Origin: Burhinus oedicnemus
Taxonomy: Eukaryota > Chordata > Aves > Charadriiformes > Burhinidae
NCBI GenBank assembly: GCA_008921705.1
Contig: VFFE01006623.1
Location: forward strand, 92,344-156,343
Direction: 5' to 3'
DNA: 64,000 nucleotides
The stretch's first letter is position 1. Every line of letters begins with the position of its first letter. Shown one piece after another: positions 12,180 through 25,275 of the stretch. The notes beneath the pieces were generated by a model, which was not told where the DNA came from, ran no database searches, and saw only the letters and a program-made list of their open reading frames with translations. Both the position numbers and the translations under genes were made by a program.

Positions 12180-14060
12180 TTGCTTTCAAAAAGGGAAATT
12201 ATGTAAAACCAGAAAACTTGCTAAAAATAAACTAAAAGAACCAGCCAAAGAATAAAATTTCTGTAGATAGTATGGAGCTTCCTTCAAGACACCTTGTTAG
12301 AGGGACAAAGTAACTATAAAATCAACCTGGTTAAAGAATAGAAACAATAGAGAACAATAATAGTTAAAAGTAAAAGTAAAATGGATAACAGAAGTAAAGA
12401 GTTATCTTTCAGAAAACAAGTATTGTGTCCGCGTAAGGTGAACAGAAAAGACCATAAGCTCCACTAAATTAAATCTGAAACATTAATAAGCCAAAAAAAG
12501 ACTTTGAAGAACAATTTGCTAAAGGCATGAAGTTATTAATGTTTTTAAACATTCTAGAAGCAAAATATTTGCCAGAAATTTTGTAGTGCCAAGAGATATA
12601 CTTAATATAGGAAAGGAAGGATATTTAATATAGGAAAGGAATAAGACCATGGTAGAAAATCTGAAGCAGTGGTTTGCATCACTTTTCACTACAGAAAAAC
12701 TTTGGAAGAGTCCCATGTGGGACTCTTTCCTCACAGGAAATTACTTGGAGGAACTGTATCAAATTACAGTGTCAGATGAACGTAAGAATAATATAAATAG
12801 TAATTCCTTGCTAAGGCTAGGTAGTATTTAATGTTAAGCATTAAAGAAACTCAGAATTAAAAATTCTTTGCTAGTAAGTGTGTAATATAGACTAACATTT
12901 AAATTAGCTGGAGAATTGGAGGAATGAAATCCTAAAATTATAGCAACTTTGGAAAAGTGCTTCAGGGACAGTCAAAGCATTACAGACTAATACCTTTGAT
13001 TTCAGAAATAGGTTAATTGTTTAAAATTCTAATAAAGAACAGAGTAAGTATATATTCAGTTAAGTAAGCTAACATGGAGGAAGAATGAACGCAGCTTTTG
13101 TAAAGGGAAACTGTGTTTCACAAACCTATTAAAGTTCTCTGAATTAGTCTGCAGGCTTGCAGGGTCATGATGAATTTGTTAAACACACTAAACTTCCAAA
13201 AGCTTTTGATAAGAAAGTATCAGCAGCAAAAAAGTTTGGTGATTATATATAATTATACAGCATGCTAAAAATGAAATTTGATTGCAGAAGAGATGCAGAG
13301 ACATCTTACAGTATGGAGAGTCTGGGTAATAAAATGACAAATTATTAAAATGTAAAAGCCCATGAGTAAAGCAATATTAGCTATTGGTGCACAACCATGG
13401 GCTCTAAGTTAGCTGTATTACCACTCTGAAAGGAGAGCTTGGAGTCACTGTGGATAGATTTATAAAGTTATCAGCTCAGTGCTCAACAACTAATTGCACT
13501 GAAGACATACTGCATTTTGGAAATTAATAGAAAAGGATAAAGGAACAAAACAAAATATCAGTGTGTGGCTGTGTAAACCTCTAGAGAGGTTTGAAGTCTG
13601 TATGGAAATCTCGAAAGGGGTAGCTTTTGAAAGGCCTAAAAAAGAAAAGGGTAGGCAAGATCATCAAGAGAAGGGGAGCTTTAACATTTGACTGTCCAAA
13701 GAGTATTGCATAAAAAAGCAAATGTACCTTTTAATTGAAAAAATATATAAAGGATACAAAGCTACATTTACAGGCTCATGATCTCAGATTTTTCTACAAA
13801 GAAAGAGGCACCAAGCAATCATACAGAACTTTTTTCTTCAGGACCAGGGCTAGCATTTGGCCAAAGCTAAGAATAAAAAATTTCTAACGTGTCTAGCCAG
13901 GAAATATATAACTTGCCCTGAGTAAGATATAGGATGTCTGTCACTAGAATTCATGCATTATTAGTCTACAATCCAATTCAAACATTGTTGTTAATGTGCA
14001 AAGAGTAGAAATTTAGGAAGATAACATCTCTAAATAAGTAATAAAATATTGAAATTCTTA
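12180..14060 (+). mobile_element. Ancient CR1 LINE relic, RT region
   Basis: A worn plus-strand copy whose parts follow the order of CR1-clade ORF2. First comes a W-L-K-N type stretch at about 12330-12350. The text gcttttgtaaagggaaactg at about 13096 corresponds to the region before motif A. A remnant of motif A (encoding F-Q-K-A-F-D) lies at 13194-13213. The text ggctctaagttagctgtatt and the following gagcttggagtcactgtgga at about 13400-13455 match the region after the FADD box. Every frame is closed. The start is uncertain by several hundred bases. Identification rests on remembered consensus text. Confidence 0.6.
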
Positions 14061-17000
14061 CTAAAGTTTTTGGAGAAGACCAGAATATTCAGAGTGATGT
14101 ACAGAAACAGACAGGAGACAATTTATATCCTAAACGGATATTAATTAGAAGAAGAAAGAGCAAACAGTTTGAAAAGTAATCAGTACAATGTCTTCAGTAC
14201 TATGATCCATTTGACAGAGAAGGATAGATTCAATGACTGCTCAAAGATCACTGACTACTCTGGGGCCTGGAATTCAACTGAGCATTTTCCATCTCCTGAA
14301 TCACTTTCTATATTTGTCACAATCAAATGTGAAAAGTATCCAGCAAGCACTGTAAAATCATTAAATAATTTTGGTAGGGTGGCTGAAATGGAATGGTTGA
14401 CATTCAATCTTCCATGTGTAGAACACTTGTATGAAACCCTATAATGTGTATAGCCAGGGATGTGTGACTCCTCTTGCTTCAAAGAATCTGTCCATTAATG
14501 AACAGTTTCTTAACTGTTTGAAATCAAGTTCATGGAGCAAAAGAAACCTTGTTCAGGACTAGCCATATGCAAAAGAGGAAGTTTTTAAGATCACATGCTT
14601 TTGAGTTACCCTTACTAAGAACAGAATTCTTGAATGGGATTCATCTGCCCCGGTGTAGCCAGCTGAATTTCAGGTAATCTCACAAGGTTTTCCTTATAAT
14701 TAAAGGAGACAAATAGGCATCTCCAGGGGGCAATTCAGCTTCCCACTTTCCCTTATTTTAAAATCCTGTTTTGGAATGAAATTAATGGATCTCTGGATGT
14801 GTATGCTTCTCTTCATTGAGCGGGACCCTTAAGTTATTAGACCTATGTGGCTAAGTTCTAGATGCTTAAATTACAGGAGGAGAATCCCACCTTTATGAAT
14901 CTTTTCTTTTCCCTTGGGAAATGTTTGTTGCCATTTTACATCATTCAAATAAAGCAAATTATTTTCTATTAACTTTTAAAGATAAAGTGCATTTCTCATA
15001 AACTTCAGCCAAGAAAGTTTTAGTTTAAATTAAGACTTCTCCAGGAAGTTATGTCCAGGTGGAAATAGGAGTTTATTACTGAAAGAAATTTTGCAGCCTT
15101 AACTTATAGAGTTTGACTATAACACACATCTAAGAACAAATTATGTTTTGTTGCCAAGACAACAAAAGTAAAAAGCAAGGAAACTAATGGAAGCAATTTA
15201 CAGCTCTGTGGGACAGCCAGAGATACAATAACACACTGCATTTCTTAGAGAAGAAAACTATATGATCTATCAAAGTTATTTTATTGCAAGAAAAGACACA
15301 GCACATGACAATAAGGAAAATCACATTTCCAATAACCCAAAGTAAGGTTTATTTAATTATCCATCAGGTGAGTATATATTTCAGTCTAAGAATTCCATCT
15401 CACTCACCCCTACCTATCCCGTCCCATACTAGGGAGACAAAAATGCTCAGTTTTGTTGTTGTTATTATTATTGTTATTACAGCAGAATCCCTGTTCTTTT
15501 ATTCTTTCTTCTTCCGAACAGTTTAATATTGTTTTCAGGAACATTTAAAAATTGTAACAAGGACAGTGTGAATCAACATTTTTATTGCACAGCTACTCTG
15601 CAGAAGACTATATAGCCTATAGGCCTAGAACACAATAAAAACAAAAGAACACCTGTCTCTAAGAAAAAATTAAACACATTTCTTAAAAATCTATGGCCAA
15701 ACTGTGGCCCCTGATTTTAGAACAAATTTTCTATTACATCTAGAAAGAATTACAGGTCCAATGGAAGACTCTGTCTTCCAATAGTTTTCATAGTCCAAAT
15801 CATACTTGAAAAGACGACAAAAGTGGCAAAAATGTAGTCTGAAAATTTTCTTTAGAAATGCCGCAGCAGCATCTAAAAATTCGAATAATCTTGCCTGGGT
15901 CACAAGGCACTACCCAGAGTAATGCAATAGAATCTATCGTTGAAAATTATGGTTTTTTTCTTCCTAAAATACAACATATTAAAAACTGCAGCAATTAAAG
16001 TAGCACTGAGTCTATATATTTCCTCAGAACTGACAATACATTTGCTTGATCATGTAAAAAAAAAAGAAGTAAATTAAGAAAACAAATTTAAAGTTACTAT
16101 ATGACTGTAATGGTAACAGGCTGTGTCTCAGATATTTGTGGATTTTTGGAGGGACTGAGTTTTTTGGGTTTTTTTACACCTCCAGTGACACAAGATATCA
16201 TTGTCATTTTGTGACTGAAAACGAAGTCATAAATAAGCCCATATGAAGATGACATCTACAGTTCATTTATAAAATCTCTGAACATTAGGTCACCTGAACT
16301 AAATCTGTTTAAACCTCAGAAGTAATAAGATAGCAAAGATGATATTATAGAAAATTCAAATGCTGTTTCCATCCCATGGAGTTCAGAATTACATTACACA
16401 CAGAATATAATTAACTCTACTGTATTCTATTCTAAATAGCAGGTTAAGAGAGTAGAATTTGTCTATTAGCATAAACAGGATTAGAGCAATGACATGTACT
16501 ATGTTAACTAAAACATCAGCAGAAATTGAGTTACAGGGGAAAATGAGGATGTAGGCAAAACGCATAGTCATATCTAGGGAGTGATTTGAACTATAATTAA
16601 AATCACAAACTAGAAATTAATACAGGAGTCTGGAAGATGATGGAGATTTTCAAATCACTGATTAATATAGAAAGCAGCAGGAGAAGCAGAGAATGAAAAA
16701 CTCTCTCTCTGTAAAGAATAATGTGTCACCGGGGCTATGCAATTCCCAGCCTTAAAAGGCAGCAGATCAAAAAACAGAATAAGAATGTGACATCCTAATG
16801 GTGGGATTAATCTCAGTTAACTTAGTCATCTAAAATGTAGGCTGCTCTGCTAAACTAATTATCAGGGCTCCTGTTACTGCTCACTGAAAAGGTGGGTTAC
16901 TCAGAGGGCTGATCACCCTGTATTATTATACTGGGGTGAATTACCCAAATGAAGTTTATCTTTCTTTCCAACTGCATATAGAGGGAGCCTGGACAGCCCT

Positions 17001-18106
17001 GTGAAACTACACTTCTGCCTTTTAAATAGCCAATATTAATGTCAGTTAATCCCAAGTAAAGAAAAAACTTGTGTGCATGCAATACTTTTTTTTCAAATAT
17101 TTAATTTGTGTATAAAATAGTGTTCAGCAGATTTAGCATCTGAGACACTTCTAGTAAAACAAATGCTGTGAATCCCCACCAAAACTTTAGATGAAGTCCA
17201 CAGCGAAACTGAGAGGAGAATATTTGCCAAAACAATTAAAAATCTTGCCCCTCAGAAAAAATGTGGAGGAATATTTTTATAAATAGACACTTCAATAAAG
17301 AAGACAGCATATAACTAACAAATAAGGATGGTCAGAAAGGCTGGCTATTGAAACTTCTTATCCCATTACTGCTGAGCAATAGAGAGTGATGGAAAGGCTA
17401 TATTTATACTATCTAACATAATCACATTAGCAAGAGGAAAGTGGTAATGTTTCCAGGAAACATTCTCACTCATTTATACAAATTCAAAATGACAGATTTG
17501 TGCTTGTTGTTCAAGGTCTGTAAAATCCATGGCAGGTACAACTGTTCAGACCTAATATGTTTATGAAAAGGATAACACAACTTTCTTGTATCTTCTGGGA
17601 GTTTTTTTGCATGAAAGCAATATTTTGAAAGCGTAATTTTTTTTATTCAGGTAATACAAAACACAGCAGTTCCTGCAAAGTACAATTAATCCCTGTCGAG
17701 TCTGTGCCATTCAGCCCAGGCCTGAAATTACTTTTGCCCTGTGCAGGAACAGATTTCTCCCTAAGAGCGGTTTTGAGGACTATTTCCTGTCATGCAATAA
17801 TTCATATTCCTGTATCGATAGAATTTCTTGGCTCTAGACTAAGCTCTTGTTAAGCTCATGTCACAATAATACCACATGAGAACAGCCTGTTGTGAACTAT
17901 ATCACCTTAGTCGTGTGTAGTGTGGCATTAAAACAGGTTTGCACCTTTCACATAGTGCTGGAGGTCATACAAATGCCTAGGTGTTTTGGCATGTGGCAGT
18001 GTTACCCAGCTCGCATCTCAGAAGTCCGAGCAGTAGAAAAATGTTTCATGATGCAAACCTCTTTACAAGGAGCCAGAAGTATAACCTGAAAGATTAGTCT
18101 TTTTTC
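14061..18106. other. AT-rich DNA, no gene recognised
   Basis: Open frames of 91 codons (14169-14444, +) and 80 codons (15284-15526, +) show no recognisable domain. A short GTT/ATT-rich microsatellite-like run lies at about 15453-15480. Nothing else stands out. Confidence 0.55.
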
Positions 18107-18109
18107 TTT

Positions 18110-18281
18110 CATAAGCATGGCAGTTTGAAGGCCCTGTTAAAGAGGGTGCAGCCAGAGACCATGTTAAAATTAGTTTTATTTTCAAATACAAATTTCATAA
18201 GCATGGCAGTTTGAAGGCCCTGTTAAAGAAGGTGCAGCCAGAGACTATGTTAAAATTAGTTTTATTTTCAAATACAAATAA
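18110..18281. repeat. 86-bp tandem duplication, two copies
   Basis: Copy 1 is 18110-18195 and copy 2 is 18196-18281, directly abutting. The unit starts cataagcatggcagtttgaa. Within the unit only two clear internal differences are seen (g/a and c/t, both transitions), plus a difference at the last two bases. That is about 97 percent identity or higher. The unit has no match to CR1 or to the LTRs in this window. Confidence 0.97.
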
Positions 18282-18679
18282 TTAACAACATCCACTTTTC
18301 CATTTCCCCCATCAAATTTCTCTTTTGTAATATTTAGGGCTTCTCTCTTCACATGCTGCATCCTGTCAGACTGTGAACAGACACATGCTGAGGTAGCCCC
18401 CCATCCTAGGGAGCCCTGTCACAGCTGACACAGTGCTGCAACATACTGCCAGTCATCAAATGTGGGATTTAAAATCACCAGATATAAGTGTGGCATTTCA
18501 GTCTCAATATTGTATGTCTACTCTATTCTCAGATGTAAAGTTTGATCCAAAATGTATTAAAATCTTTAACAATCTTTCATTTGGGCTCAACAAGCCCTGA
18601 ATTAGACCTCCAAAAGCACCTAAGTTCCTTTTTGATACCATCTTCTTGCTTTTACAGTAAGCAAATGGAATCAGAGCTT

Positions 18680-18790
18680 ACTCATCTTTACCATACTCTG
18701 AGGTCCAATCATGCAGTATTTACTCAAATTAAAATCCCACTGAAAACTGTGGATTTTTGTCTGCCTCTCAAGTGTATGATAACAGGTCAA
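18680..18790. repeat. Possible ancient amniote palindromic repeat relic
   Basis: Text such as gcttactcat, ttactcaaattaaaatccca and ctgaaaactg resembles the widespread amniote repeat built around TTACTCA and CCCATTGACTTCAATGGG arms. It is very worn and the call rests on remembered sequence. Confidence 0.3.
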
Positions 18791-20177
18791 CAGACAAGCC
18801 AGCAAAATTCAGCAACACTCTGGTAAGCTTATTAAAGAACTGAATGTCCTAATTAAGGATGGCATAGGCTCCTCTGTGAAATCTACTGCCAGCAGTGAAA
18901 AGGACAATAATACAATAGTGTCTTTTCACAGTTAGGCTCAATCTGTGACATACAGTAACTGACTAACGATCTAGTTTCTTTTAAAGGTGTAAACTAGATA
19001 TTCAGCATGTAGACTGATCTACCTCCTTTTCTTCAACAAACCTATAGCAACTTATATCAATTGGAATCTGACCCATTTTTTTTGTGATGTTGCCAGTGCC
19101 CACATGTTCCTAATTTGTCTAATAAGCCATACAGCTTTGCTCAGTCAGTAAAATATGAAATCGCTCTGCTCTTTTGCCACTGCTTCTCTAAATAAACAGT
19201 GTCAGCAAGGAAGTGTGCTGGTGCTGATTTTTTTATTTTTATTTTTTCTGTATGCATGAACTATAAAAGAAACAAACAATAGATACAAAAGAATCATATG
19301 CTCTTTTTCTAAGGAATGTACCTCATCAAAAAATCAGAAATCATATTAAGTGCTGACTGCAGAGAAATCTGAAGTTATTAGCTTCTGCAGAGATGAGGTT
19401 TTGGGTTTTTATGTTTTTTCGCTTTGATTTCTTCCTTCTGGTTTCTTTCTTTTGGTTTACTTTAATAGAAATGTAGAACATAAAATGCTTAAAAGAAGAC
19501 GTATCTAAACAGAGCAAGGCAATACACTGACTAATGAGCATCTCACTAAGTACATCTATATGAAAGAATAACTTTGAAACACTTCACTTTTTAAACATGT
19601 TCATTATAGTCACTTTAGACCATGGCAAATTGAATCACATTAGTGAGCTGAAGGCAACTTAGGAAATATCGTTATTCTTTTATTATTCTTGTTACAGTAT
19701 TTAACTTAATTTGAAATCTGCATTATTGCCCTTACAGTGAAAAACTCTGAAATCTTATTCTGTGTACATTATATACCATTTGATAAGTATATCTAAGAGT
19801 GTGTGCTTAAATATCATTCATTCCATAACAATCTTTTTATTTGTCCAGCTAAATGCATTTAGATACTGTTTTGGGTGTTTTGGTTTGTTTTTCTTTCCTG
19901 GACAACATAGCAGTATATTTAATATTTAATTGTATATTCACTGTCTTCACTAAACTTCTTTTCTGTAAAACTCCAACAAATTTAGGGAATTTTATGGCAG
20001 TAAAAGGAATATTTTTACATTCCCATATGTGTTAGCCAGATGTACAAAGTATCTCTCTCACATTGAAATGATGATAGTCTCCAATTTAGAACTATTATTT
20101 TCCTTAAAAAAGAACTGTTCATTATTTCTGTATATACAATCTACTCAATATGGCCAATTAATATGATTTAGAAACTC

Positions 20178-20220
20178 ATTTACATTGGTGTATATCAGAG
20201 GCAGACCCAATAAAATGTGC
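20178..20220. repeat. Possible ancient amniote repeat relic
   Basis: The text tttacattggtgtatatcag followed by aggcagaccc resembles the TTTACACCGGTGTAAATCAG core common in old amniote repeats. It is short and diverged. Confidence 0.3.
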
Positions 20221-21528
20221 AGCACTATCCTGTTGTAAAATTGTATGCAAATCAAGCTTATAAACTTTAAAATATCACATTAAGTAAGACATCAAATCCA
20301 CTCTCTGGATGTGTCAAATGACCAGTGCTTCAGAGAAGGCCAGATCTGCTCTGGAGTCCAAACATAAAACCCAACAGCAAGGCTAAACACACAGATCTGT
20401 GGGATGAGCAAATCAGCAGAGGACATTCAGCCCCTTGTTCCTTATGTAGCCGAGCAGGAAGAGAAAGAACAAGAGAGCTGCCCCACAACAGAACTACGTC
20501 CATTCGCAGCCTGAGAGTACTCTGCCATTATCCTCCTCTCTGTGCAGTGTATTGCCCTCTGAAAGTCGAGAAAGTATTTTAGAATAAGAAAATACCACCA
20601 ACATGCTTTTTAATTTTTTCTTTTAATATTAGCTTTACACATGACAAACTGAACTAAAGAGATTTTCAGGACTCTTACTTTGCTCTCAGATCCTTCATTG
20701 GAGAGATTTGCTGGCAAAATTTATCGATTGCTGTCATTACAACAAAAGAAAAGGGAAGTAATGACAGGTTTAGGAACAGCTGTGCATTACCCTGCTTGTA
20801 TTTTACCAGACAGCTCTGCTATGTAGTCTCTGAATGTCAGTGCCCTGTGAAGGACTGTGTCCTTGAGTTTTCTTTGAGAGACTTGATTATTATCTGTGTC
20901 AGTAGAGGACACAGAAGCAAAAATCTATCCATTTTACACACTGTTTAAAAGCTCTTTCTCAAGAAACTGTATTAGAGTTGTTTCCTTTTGTGCTGGTTAA
21001 AAGATGTTGCTTTCCAAAATTTGTGCAGATGGATACCCTCTGCTGTAGCAGACTCACTATGATAGAACAGTTCAGCATTAAAACAAGGCATTAGAAGAGC
21101 AAAAAAGGTTTTTAAGTGAAAATGTGGATTGAAGGATTTTAAGGTCTGAGAAAGACGGATTTTTATGTCTTTTAATTTGAAAAAAAAAAACCTCATCTGT
21201 TTCCTGTGACAGAGTTTACTGAAACAGATTGAATATATGACAGAGCATCTGTCACTGCTCTTTAGTAAAAACAGAAAAATGCAGTTAGTCACTTATTGCT
21301 AAGCTGTTTTTAATTTCAATAATGTTCATACTTTTTTCACAAACGTGTTTATGTTTTGCTTAAAAAATATTGTGAGCTGTTTTCTAAACTAAAATCAGAC
21401 ATTTTAATACCATATTTAATTGTTAGATGATTATGGCTACCTCCTGTATGTGTGTATATATATATGGGTGATAAAAAGTAGGATTCATTTCATATACAGT
21501 CAGTCAAAATTAGTCCAAGCAAGAGGCG

Positions 21529-21550
21529 CTCTCTCTCTCTCTCTCTCTCT
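21529..21550. repeat. (CT)11 microsatellite
   Basis: Twenty-two bases of uninterrupted CT in AT-rich DNA. Confidence 0.95.
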
Positions 21551-22429
21551 GACTAAAGGAGAACAAATGCATTCAGAAAATGTGTCAGATGCTTATATTA
21601 AATATCTATTGTAGGATGGAATTTGACTGTAGAAGGATATTAGATAGCATTGATTATTTCCAACAAGAGAAACCAAGCCTTGTCCTTAATGAAGTCAACT
21701 GAAAGTATGGATTTGATTTATGTATTTTTGACTATTGATTGTAATTCTCTAGAAGTTGAGTGTCAGGACTTATCACATCAGAAGCAGCTTTCAAAGTTAG
21801 ATTATCAAAGCCAGTTCCATAGCCATGGAAGACAGCAGTACAGGAAAAGGATAGAAGGACAGTTAGAAGAATAAGGACAGATGACCTATGCTGACCAGGG
21901 ATTATTAATTTACAGTTGGCTGACATGTCATGACATTTGCAAACATACATTATATCCTAAACCACTCTGCAAATCTGGATTTCATTCAAACAAAATTGAG
22001 TGCTGTCTACAAAATTGTGAAACATTTGGCCAAAACAGTTCATCAAAAATTAATAACTTTGCTTAGTAACAAAGTCCTGAAAAACGGTGTGCTTTCCATA
22101 CTGGACAACTCAGGAATTCAAATGACATTACAAGAATGATAATTAGGCTTTGCAATTCTTTTACACACATTTCATGCAGCTACAAATTTATACTATTAGG
22201 GAAACTTGTTCCCCAAAATCTGATATACACAGCTGAACAGAGTATTAATGTGTTGGCTGCTATCAAGTCATTCATTTTCATTTTAAATCCCACAGTGCTT
22301 AGTACATTTAATAAGTGACAAGTAAGGTAACAGCAAAATCTGAAGTTTACAAAATTATTTAAGTTAATCCAAATTGGAGGATTAAGTAAAATATTAGAGA
22401 GAACTAAACAAATGAAGTGAAGGGGGAAA

Positions 22430-23280
22430 TGATATTCAGAATAAATAAGTGCAAAGCAATTTGTACATGAAGAAAATCTTAAGCTGCTTGCTTACTTCTG
22501 TCTCAAGAAAGGAACCATTAGTCATTGCAGTAATTGAGAGATATTTGCTTAATTTACAAGTGCAGTCAGAAGGCAAACAAAACATTAGGCTGCATAAGAA
22601 GTAAGATGATGAATAGCACAGAGTTTCAAAGTTCTTTTGTATAGGTCAATACTTTGGCATCATCTGGAACACTGTATGCACTGCAGCATGGTGCTGGGAG
22701 ATAGATTACACACAAGATCCCAGCCTTTGTGTGTTATCCCTGTTTCTACAAGGCTTGGCAAGATCAAGAAAGAATCTGTGCACCACTGAAAGGAATATGA
22801 TGTTCAGTTGCCAACATCAAAATACAACAACTGGGGATGAAGGTGAATGTTACCTAAATCTCCTGTTTCTGATTTCAAGAAGGTCCATGTTTTTTATTGG
22901 TAACTTACCTCAAAAAGCTTCATGGAGAAGAGAAGCCTGGAAAGAATGACCAAGATCTAGAAAAGGCACTCATTTGAAAAGAGTTTGAAAAGAATGAGAT
23001 TTTTTACAAAGAACATTCATAGAAAGGGCTATGGTGAAAGTATATCAAATAATGAATGGCCTGCAGAAGATAAATGTCTGTTCTTCTGGTCTTATACTGC
23101 AATTAGAAAGACAGCATAAGGATAATAAAAGAATCAGCAATTTTAAAAAACAGTAGGAGAAAATGCTTCTTCACATGATGTGTAATTAGACTGTGGTACT
23201 CATTTCCAACAGCTTAAGAATACTAATGAGAAAATTGAGAAAGACTAACAAGCCCTTTGCCTCAAGATGTAAGATGGACA
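22430..23280 (+). mobile_element. Ancient CR1 LINE relic, C-terminal ORF2
   Basis: Worn plus-strand copy of the CR1-clade C-terminal RT region. Landmarks in order: ggaacactgtatgcactgca at about 22669, matching the R-P-H-L-E-Y-C-V region; a stretch at about 23035-23060 encoding a K-V-Y-Q-I-M-N-G-like sequence; and cttcttcacatgatgtgtaa at about 23167, followed by agactgtggtactcatttcc, matching the F-F-T...L-W-N-S-L-P region. No frame is open. The stretch 23281-23573 that separates it from the next CR1 is unassigned. Confidence 0.6.
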
Positions 23281-23573
23281 CTTACTATGAGAAATCACTT
23301 TAGTGTAATGATATCTGATTTGTGATGATATCTGGTTACTGTATATTCAGCATAAGAGACTAGTACAAGACACAGGAGAAGGAAAAAATTAAACACCCAG
23401 GTATATAACCCTTATGCTCCAGAAGATAAGAGACAATACCAGAAAGCAGGACTCAGGTTCCTGATTGATGGGCCATTAAAGGAATCACACAAAGCCTTGA
23501 CGAAGTTCAAACTGTACTTCCCAACTGATAAGAAGGGGGAAACAAGATTATCCTTAGCCTCATGGGAAAAAGT

Positions 23574-24497
23574 ATCATAGGATCATAGAATGGTTTAGGT
23601 TGGAAGGGACCTTCAAGATCATCTAGTTCCAACCCCCTTGCCATGGGCATGGACACCTCCCACTACACCAGATTGCTCAAAGCCTCACCCAACCTGGCCT
23701 TGAACACTTCCACAGATAAGGCCTCCACAGCTTCCCTGGGCAACCTGTTCCAGTGCCTCAACACCCTCAGAGTGAAAAATTTCTTCCCAATACCTAATCT
23801 AAATCTACCCTCTTCCAGTTTAAAACCATTACCCCTCGTCCTATCACTACATGCCCTTGTAAAAAGTCCCTCTCCAGCTTTCTTGTAGGCCCCTTTCAGA
23901 TACTGGAAGGCTGCTGTAAGGTCTCCCCGGAGCCTTCTCTTCTCCAGGCTGAACAACCCCAACTCTCTCAGCCTGTCCTCATAGCAGAGGTGCTCCAGCC
24001 CTCTGATCATCTTTGTGGCCCTCCTCTGGACCTGGTCCAACATGTCCATGTCCTTCTTATGCTGGGGGCCCCAGAGCTGGACACAGTATTCCAGGTGGGG
24101 TCTCACAAGAGTGGAGTAGGGGGGCAGAATCACCTCCCTCAACCTGCTGGCCACGCTTCTTTTGATGCAGCCCAGGATGTGGTTGGCCTTCTGGGCTGCA
24201 AGCACACTTTGCCGGCTCATGTAGAGCTTCTCATCCACCAACACCCCCAAGTCCTTCTCCTCAGGGCTTCTCTCGATCCACTCTCTGCCCAGCCTATATT
24301 TGTGCATGGGGTTGCCCCAACCCACATGCAGGACCCTGCACTTGGCCTTGTTGAACTTCATGAGGTTCACATGGGCCCACCTCTCAAGCCTGTCCAGGTC
24401 CCTTTGGATGGCATCTCTTCCCTCCAGCGTGTCAGCCGCTCCACACCGCTTGGTGTCGTCTGCAGACTTGCTGAGGGTGCACTCAGTCCCTACATCC
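23574..24497 (-). mobile_element. CR1 LINE, about 0.9 kb, 5'-truncated
   Basis: Minus-strand CR1 of the same subfamily as the 4621 copy. It has the same tail (cataggatcatagaatggtt) and collinear text through the 3' UTR into ORF2. It covers the FADD region to the end of the element. The 5' truncation is at about 24497, where CR1 resemblance stops abruptly. The coding part is open throughout, so this is one of the younger LINE copies here. It is nevertheless only a fragment, lacking the endonuclease and most RT motifs. Confidence 0.95.
23663..24496 (-). pseudogene. CR1 ORF2 C-terminal fragment (RT motif C onward)
   Basis: An uninterrupted frame of 278 codons including the stop, read leftward. 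It opens with [13 protein letters not shown], where CR1 normally has F-A-D-D: the two catalytic aspartates are kept but F is replaced by S. It continues with [28 protein letters not shown] and [13 protein letters not shown], all standard CR1 blocks, and ends at the usual CR1 ORF2 terminus. A methionine lies at 24370, but the homology starts upstream of it. Without the N-terminal endonuclease and RT motifs it cannot encode an active enzyme. The long plus-strand frame across it (23990-24580) is its antisense shadow. Confidence 0.9.
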
Positions 24498-25275
24498 TAC
24501 AAGTAGATTTATTGTGGGATGGTTTAGGTGTCATATGGGATTATATAAAACTTATTATGGGACATTTAAAAGAAGAATGAAAGGCATAAAAAGGTGACTT
24601 TGAAATGTGGGAAAATGGAGAGAAGCAGGGATAAAAAAGCTGTTCAAATGTAAGCAAACTTTCACTATTCTTCTATGTCCAAGCCTGCACCTGACTGCTG
24701 TCCTATCACCTCAGTAAGCTTTATTCCTGACTGTTTGCTGTGTGAGTGGGCTCTCCAGTGTGTCTGTGTGTGGTGTATGCATGTAGTCACCAGCAAACTT
24801 CAAAACAGACCAGGTGGCAAGTAGGACAAAAGCCCTGGTTGGCAACAACTGGAGAAGGGGTTATGGGCCACAGGGCCCTGTTTGTTGGGGGACCAGCAAC
24901 TGTAGTGACTGGGATCTGGGGGCCCGCCTTGGATGAACAAAGTGAGCAGGGCCAACTACTGGGCAAACCTCTGAATATATGTGTGCAAGAGAGACATCAG
25001 CAAAGCCCCATCCTGATCTGCAGAGCTGGGGCCTATGGTGTCCATGTGTATGCAAGTGCTATTGGTTTTTTTGTGGGTGGCAATAAGGTATTGCTCTTGT
25101 AGTTGTGTTGAGCTGTGTGGCGGTTGTGTTGTTGTGTGTGCATCTGCATGTTTGGACCTCCTTGTTACTGGTCAGACCTGCAAATGTGAGCAGCAGCAGC
25201 CACTTCTGTCAGATTGGGACAGGAGGAATGTGCAGGTCCAGAAGCACACCGGGTTAGCAAACCTTTAACATTTAG
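24498..25275. other. GC-rich, repeat-like block of unknown family
   Basis: Base composition changes sharply from the AT-rich surroundings, with TGTG-rich text and several G runs between about 24850 and 25250. A TATA-like ggcataaaaagg (about 24575-24590) and a downstream agctttattcctgactgttt (about 24717) would fit the promoter and poly-A part of an LTR in the plus orientation. No TG...CA ends or target-site duplication could be fixed. Overlapping frames on both strands (24746-25102 +, 24861-25055 -) look compositional. It could be part of an ERV LTR or leader, or an unrelated avian repeat. Confidence 0.4.

Larger units (their letters stand above)
18282..22429. other. AT-rich DNA with a few repeat relics
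   Basis: No gene could be recognised. It holds a CT microsatellite (21529-21550), possible ancient amniote-repeat relics near 18680-18790 and 20178-20220, and an A-rich run near 21180. A 106-codon frame at 20972-21292 (-) has no recognisable domain. Confidence 0.5.

Noticed and set aside
23990..24580. 196-codon plus-strand frame
   Set aside because: It is the antisense of the open CR1 RT fragment at 23663-24496 and shows no domain of its own.
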